A stretch of 64,000 bases of DNA from Pseudomonas viridiflava (GTDB lineage Bacteria > Pseudomonadota > Gammaproteobacteria > Pseudomonadales > Pseudomonadaceae), in the NCBI RefSeq assembly GCF_001642795.1, contig NZ_LKEH01000047.1, positions 389,917 to 453,916 on the forward strand. The letters run 5' to 3'. Of the stretch, positions 62,650 to 64,000 are shown in pieces. A model generated the notes under the pieces. That model saw only the letters and a program-made list of their open reading frames with translations, was not told the DNA's origin and ran no database searches. Every line of letters starts with the position of its first letter. Position 1 is the stretch's first letter. The translations under genes were made by a program, and so were the position numbers.

Positions 62650-63839
62650 CCGAACCCAACACTCCGAACCCCAACCCAGACGCCGAGCGCAGCGCTGCTG
62701 CGAGTGGCGAAACCGTGAAGCGTACTGACGGACCGGCGCCTGCGCCGCTGAAGTCACCGGTTACCAGCCGCCCGAGTTCGCGACGCAAGCGCATCATCTC
62801 CTCAGTGCTGTTTGGCGCCGTCGCGCTGGCCGGTGTGCTGATCGTCCTCTATGCGTGGCAATTGCCTCCGTTCACCAGCCCGATCCAGAGCACCGAAAAT
62901 GCGCAGGTGCGGGGCCAGACCACGTTGATCAGCCCGCAACTGAGCGGCTACGTGTACGAGGTGCCGGTGCAGGACTTCCAGTTCGTCAAGACGGGCGACC
63001 TGCTGGTGAGGTTGGATGATCGCATTTACAAGCAGCGTCTGGATCAGGCGCTGGCCCAGTTGGACGTGCAGAAGGCCTCGCTGGCCAACAACCTGCAACA
63101 GCGGCGCAGCGCCGAGGCGACCATTGTTCAGCGTCAGGCCCAGTTGCAGAACACCATCGCCCAGAGCCGCAAGAGCTCCGCCGACCTGCGCCGCAATCAG
63201 GCACTGGTGACTGATGGTTCGGTATCGAAAAGCGAGCTGGACGTGACCCGTGCCGCCGATGCCCAGGCAAGCGCCGCAGTGGCCGAAGCCAAGGCGACCT
63301 TGCAGATTGCCCGCGAGGACCTGCAAACGGTGATCGTCAACCGGGGTTCACTGGAGGCTTCGGTCGCCAACGCCGAGGCGGCGATTCAACTGGCACGTAT
63401 CGACCTGGACAACACCCGCATCGTGGCACCCCGTGACGGTCAACTGGGGCAGATCGGCGTGCGTCTTGGGGCCTATGTCAATTCCGGCGCGCAGTTGATG
63501 GCGCTGGTGCCGGAACGGCGCTGGATCATCGCCAACATGAAAGAAACCCAGATGGCTGACGTGCGTCTGGGCCAATCCGTGAGCTTCACCGTCGATGCAT
63601 TGGATAACCAGGCGATGCATGGTCGCGTGCAGCGTATATCACCTGCCACCGGGTCCGAGTTCAGCCTGCTGCCCGCCGACAACGCGACGGGCAACTTCGT
63701 GAAGATCTCCCAGCGTATACCGGTGCGTATCGTGGTCGATGACGATCAACCGATGCTTGATCGACTGCGGCCGGGCATGTCTGTGGTGGTGAGTATCGAC
63801 ACCAGCACCGATGGTGACGTGCCGCCGGATCCTTTTTGA
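62646..63839 (+). CDS. HlyD-family membrane-fusion protein (EmrA-like) of an efflux pair
   Basis: A 397-residue periplasmic adaptor. A Pro/Ser-rich cytoplasmic N terminus is followed by one membrane anchor (about residues 50-72), then AQVRGQTTLISPQLSGYVYEVPVQDFQFVKTGDLLVRLDD (first lipoyl half), a long coiled-coil hairpin (about 125-245) and the second half with TRIVAPRDGQLGQIGVRLG. It pairs with the preceding MFS gene and needs an outer-membrane factor from elsewhere. No MarR-type gene is adjacent, unlike the emrAB operon at 11-14.5 kb. Confidence 0.9.
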   Translation: MTEPNTPNPNPDAERSAAASGETVKRTDGPAPAPLKSPVTSRPSSRRKRIISSVLFGAVALAGVLIVLYAWQLPPFTSPIQSTENAQVRGQTTLISPQLSGYVYEVPVQDFQFVKTGDLLVRLDDRIYKQRLDQALAQLDVQKASLANNLQQRRSAEATIVQRQAQLQNTIAQSRKSSADLRRNQALVTDGSVSKSELDVTRAADAQASAAVAEAKATLQIAREDLQTVIVNRGSLEASVANAEAAIQLARIDLDNTRIVAPRDGQLGQIGVRLGAYVNSGAQLMALVPERRWIIANMKETQMADVRLGQSVSFTVDALDNQAMHGRVQRISPATGSEFSLLPADNATGNFVKISQRIPVRIVVDDDQPMLDRLRPGMSVVVSIDTSTDGDVPPDPF

Positions 63840-63840
63840 T

Positions 63841-63866
63841 GATCGTTCCCACTCTGCGCTCATCGT
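63841..63866 (+). repeat. Partial two-hairpin intergenic repeat
   Basis: GATCGTTCCCACTCTGCGC begins exactly like the repeat units at 6642 and 19296 and then diverges. It follows the HlyD stop by one base, again at a 3' end. Confidence 0.55.
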
Positions 63867-64000
63867 TATACACAAGTCATCTGGCCATCCAGTGAGGCAG
63901 CAGCACTGATGCGCTTTTCTAACGCGATGGTAAGAACACCGCAGATCGCGACGTGGGTGAAGGCTGAGTCCTGGCGCTGATTCGGGGGGCAATCGGCATG

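Overview
The window is an ordinary stretch of chromosome from a fluorescent Pseudomonas, most likely the P. syringae group. This rests on high-G+C coding with GC-rich third positions, the gene orders tRNA(Arg-His-Leu)-tig-clpP-clpX-lon-hupB-ppiD and mltD-gloB-methyltransferase-rnhA-dnaQ, a 180-kDa-class NAD-glutamate dehydrogenase, and a family of two-hairpin intergenic repeats. No IS element, prophage, integrase or CRISPR array was found. The species assignment is inference from family knowledge, not a search.

Layout. 1-3486: 3' two thirds of the NAD-glutamate dehydrogenase gene. 3.6-6.5 kb: a thioredoxin-fold protein, an EamA-type exporter and a divergent MocR-type regulator. 6.7-10.9 kb: acnB, a DUF1289 protein and miaE; the acnB upstream region carries a striking 140-bp nested inverted repeat. 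11-14.5 kb: a marR-emrA-emrB efflux operon with a clear promoter/operator. 14.6-19.2 kb: lpxH-ppiB on one strand, glnS-cysS on the other. 19.5-27.7 kb: a sigma-54-dependent AcoR-like activator divergent from a six-gene ABC importer with the layout of the rhizobial glycerol system GlpSTPQUV; a near-consensus -24/-12 promoter and seven GTTCA repeats lie between them. 27.8-38.2 kb: folD, three tRNA genes, and the proteostasis block tig, clpP, clpX, lon, hupB, ppiD. 38.3-46.5 kb: a co-directional yejA2-yejA1-yejB-yejE-yejF oligopeptide (microcin C type) importer followed by fabI. 46.7-52 kb: mltD, gloB, a YafS-like methyltransferase, rnhA, dnaQ and a streptothricin-acetyltransferase-like GNAT gene. 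52-58.4 kb: a small conserved protein, an NAD(P)H-FMN reductase, and a 1736-residue putative toxin with a zinc-peptidase-like C terminus. 58.4-60.7 kb: an acyl-CoA dehydrogenase and a 3-hydroxyisobutyryl-CoA hydrolase, probably valine catabolism. 61-63.8 kb: a second MFS/HlyD efflux pair.

How it fits together. Most of the window is core metabolism and housekeeping. The accessory or under-described parts are the giant toxin-like gene, the sigma-54-controlled importer whose two ATPases look complementary and asymmetric, an anticodon-arm-less tRNA-Asp-like sequence between hupB and ppiD, the nested inverted repeat upstream of acnB, and the two-hairpin repeats concentrated between convergent genes. 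Start codons were chosen by Shine-Dalgarno position and by the usual N terminus of the family.
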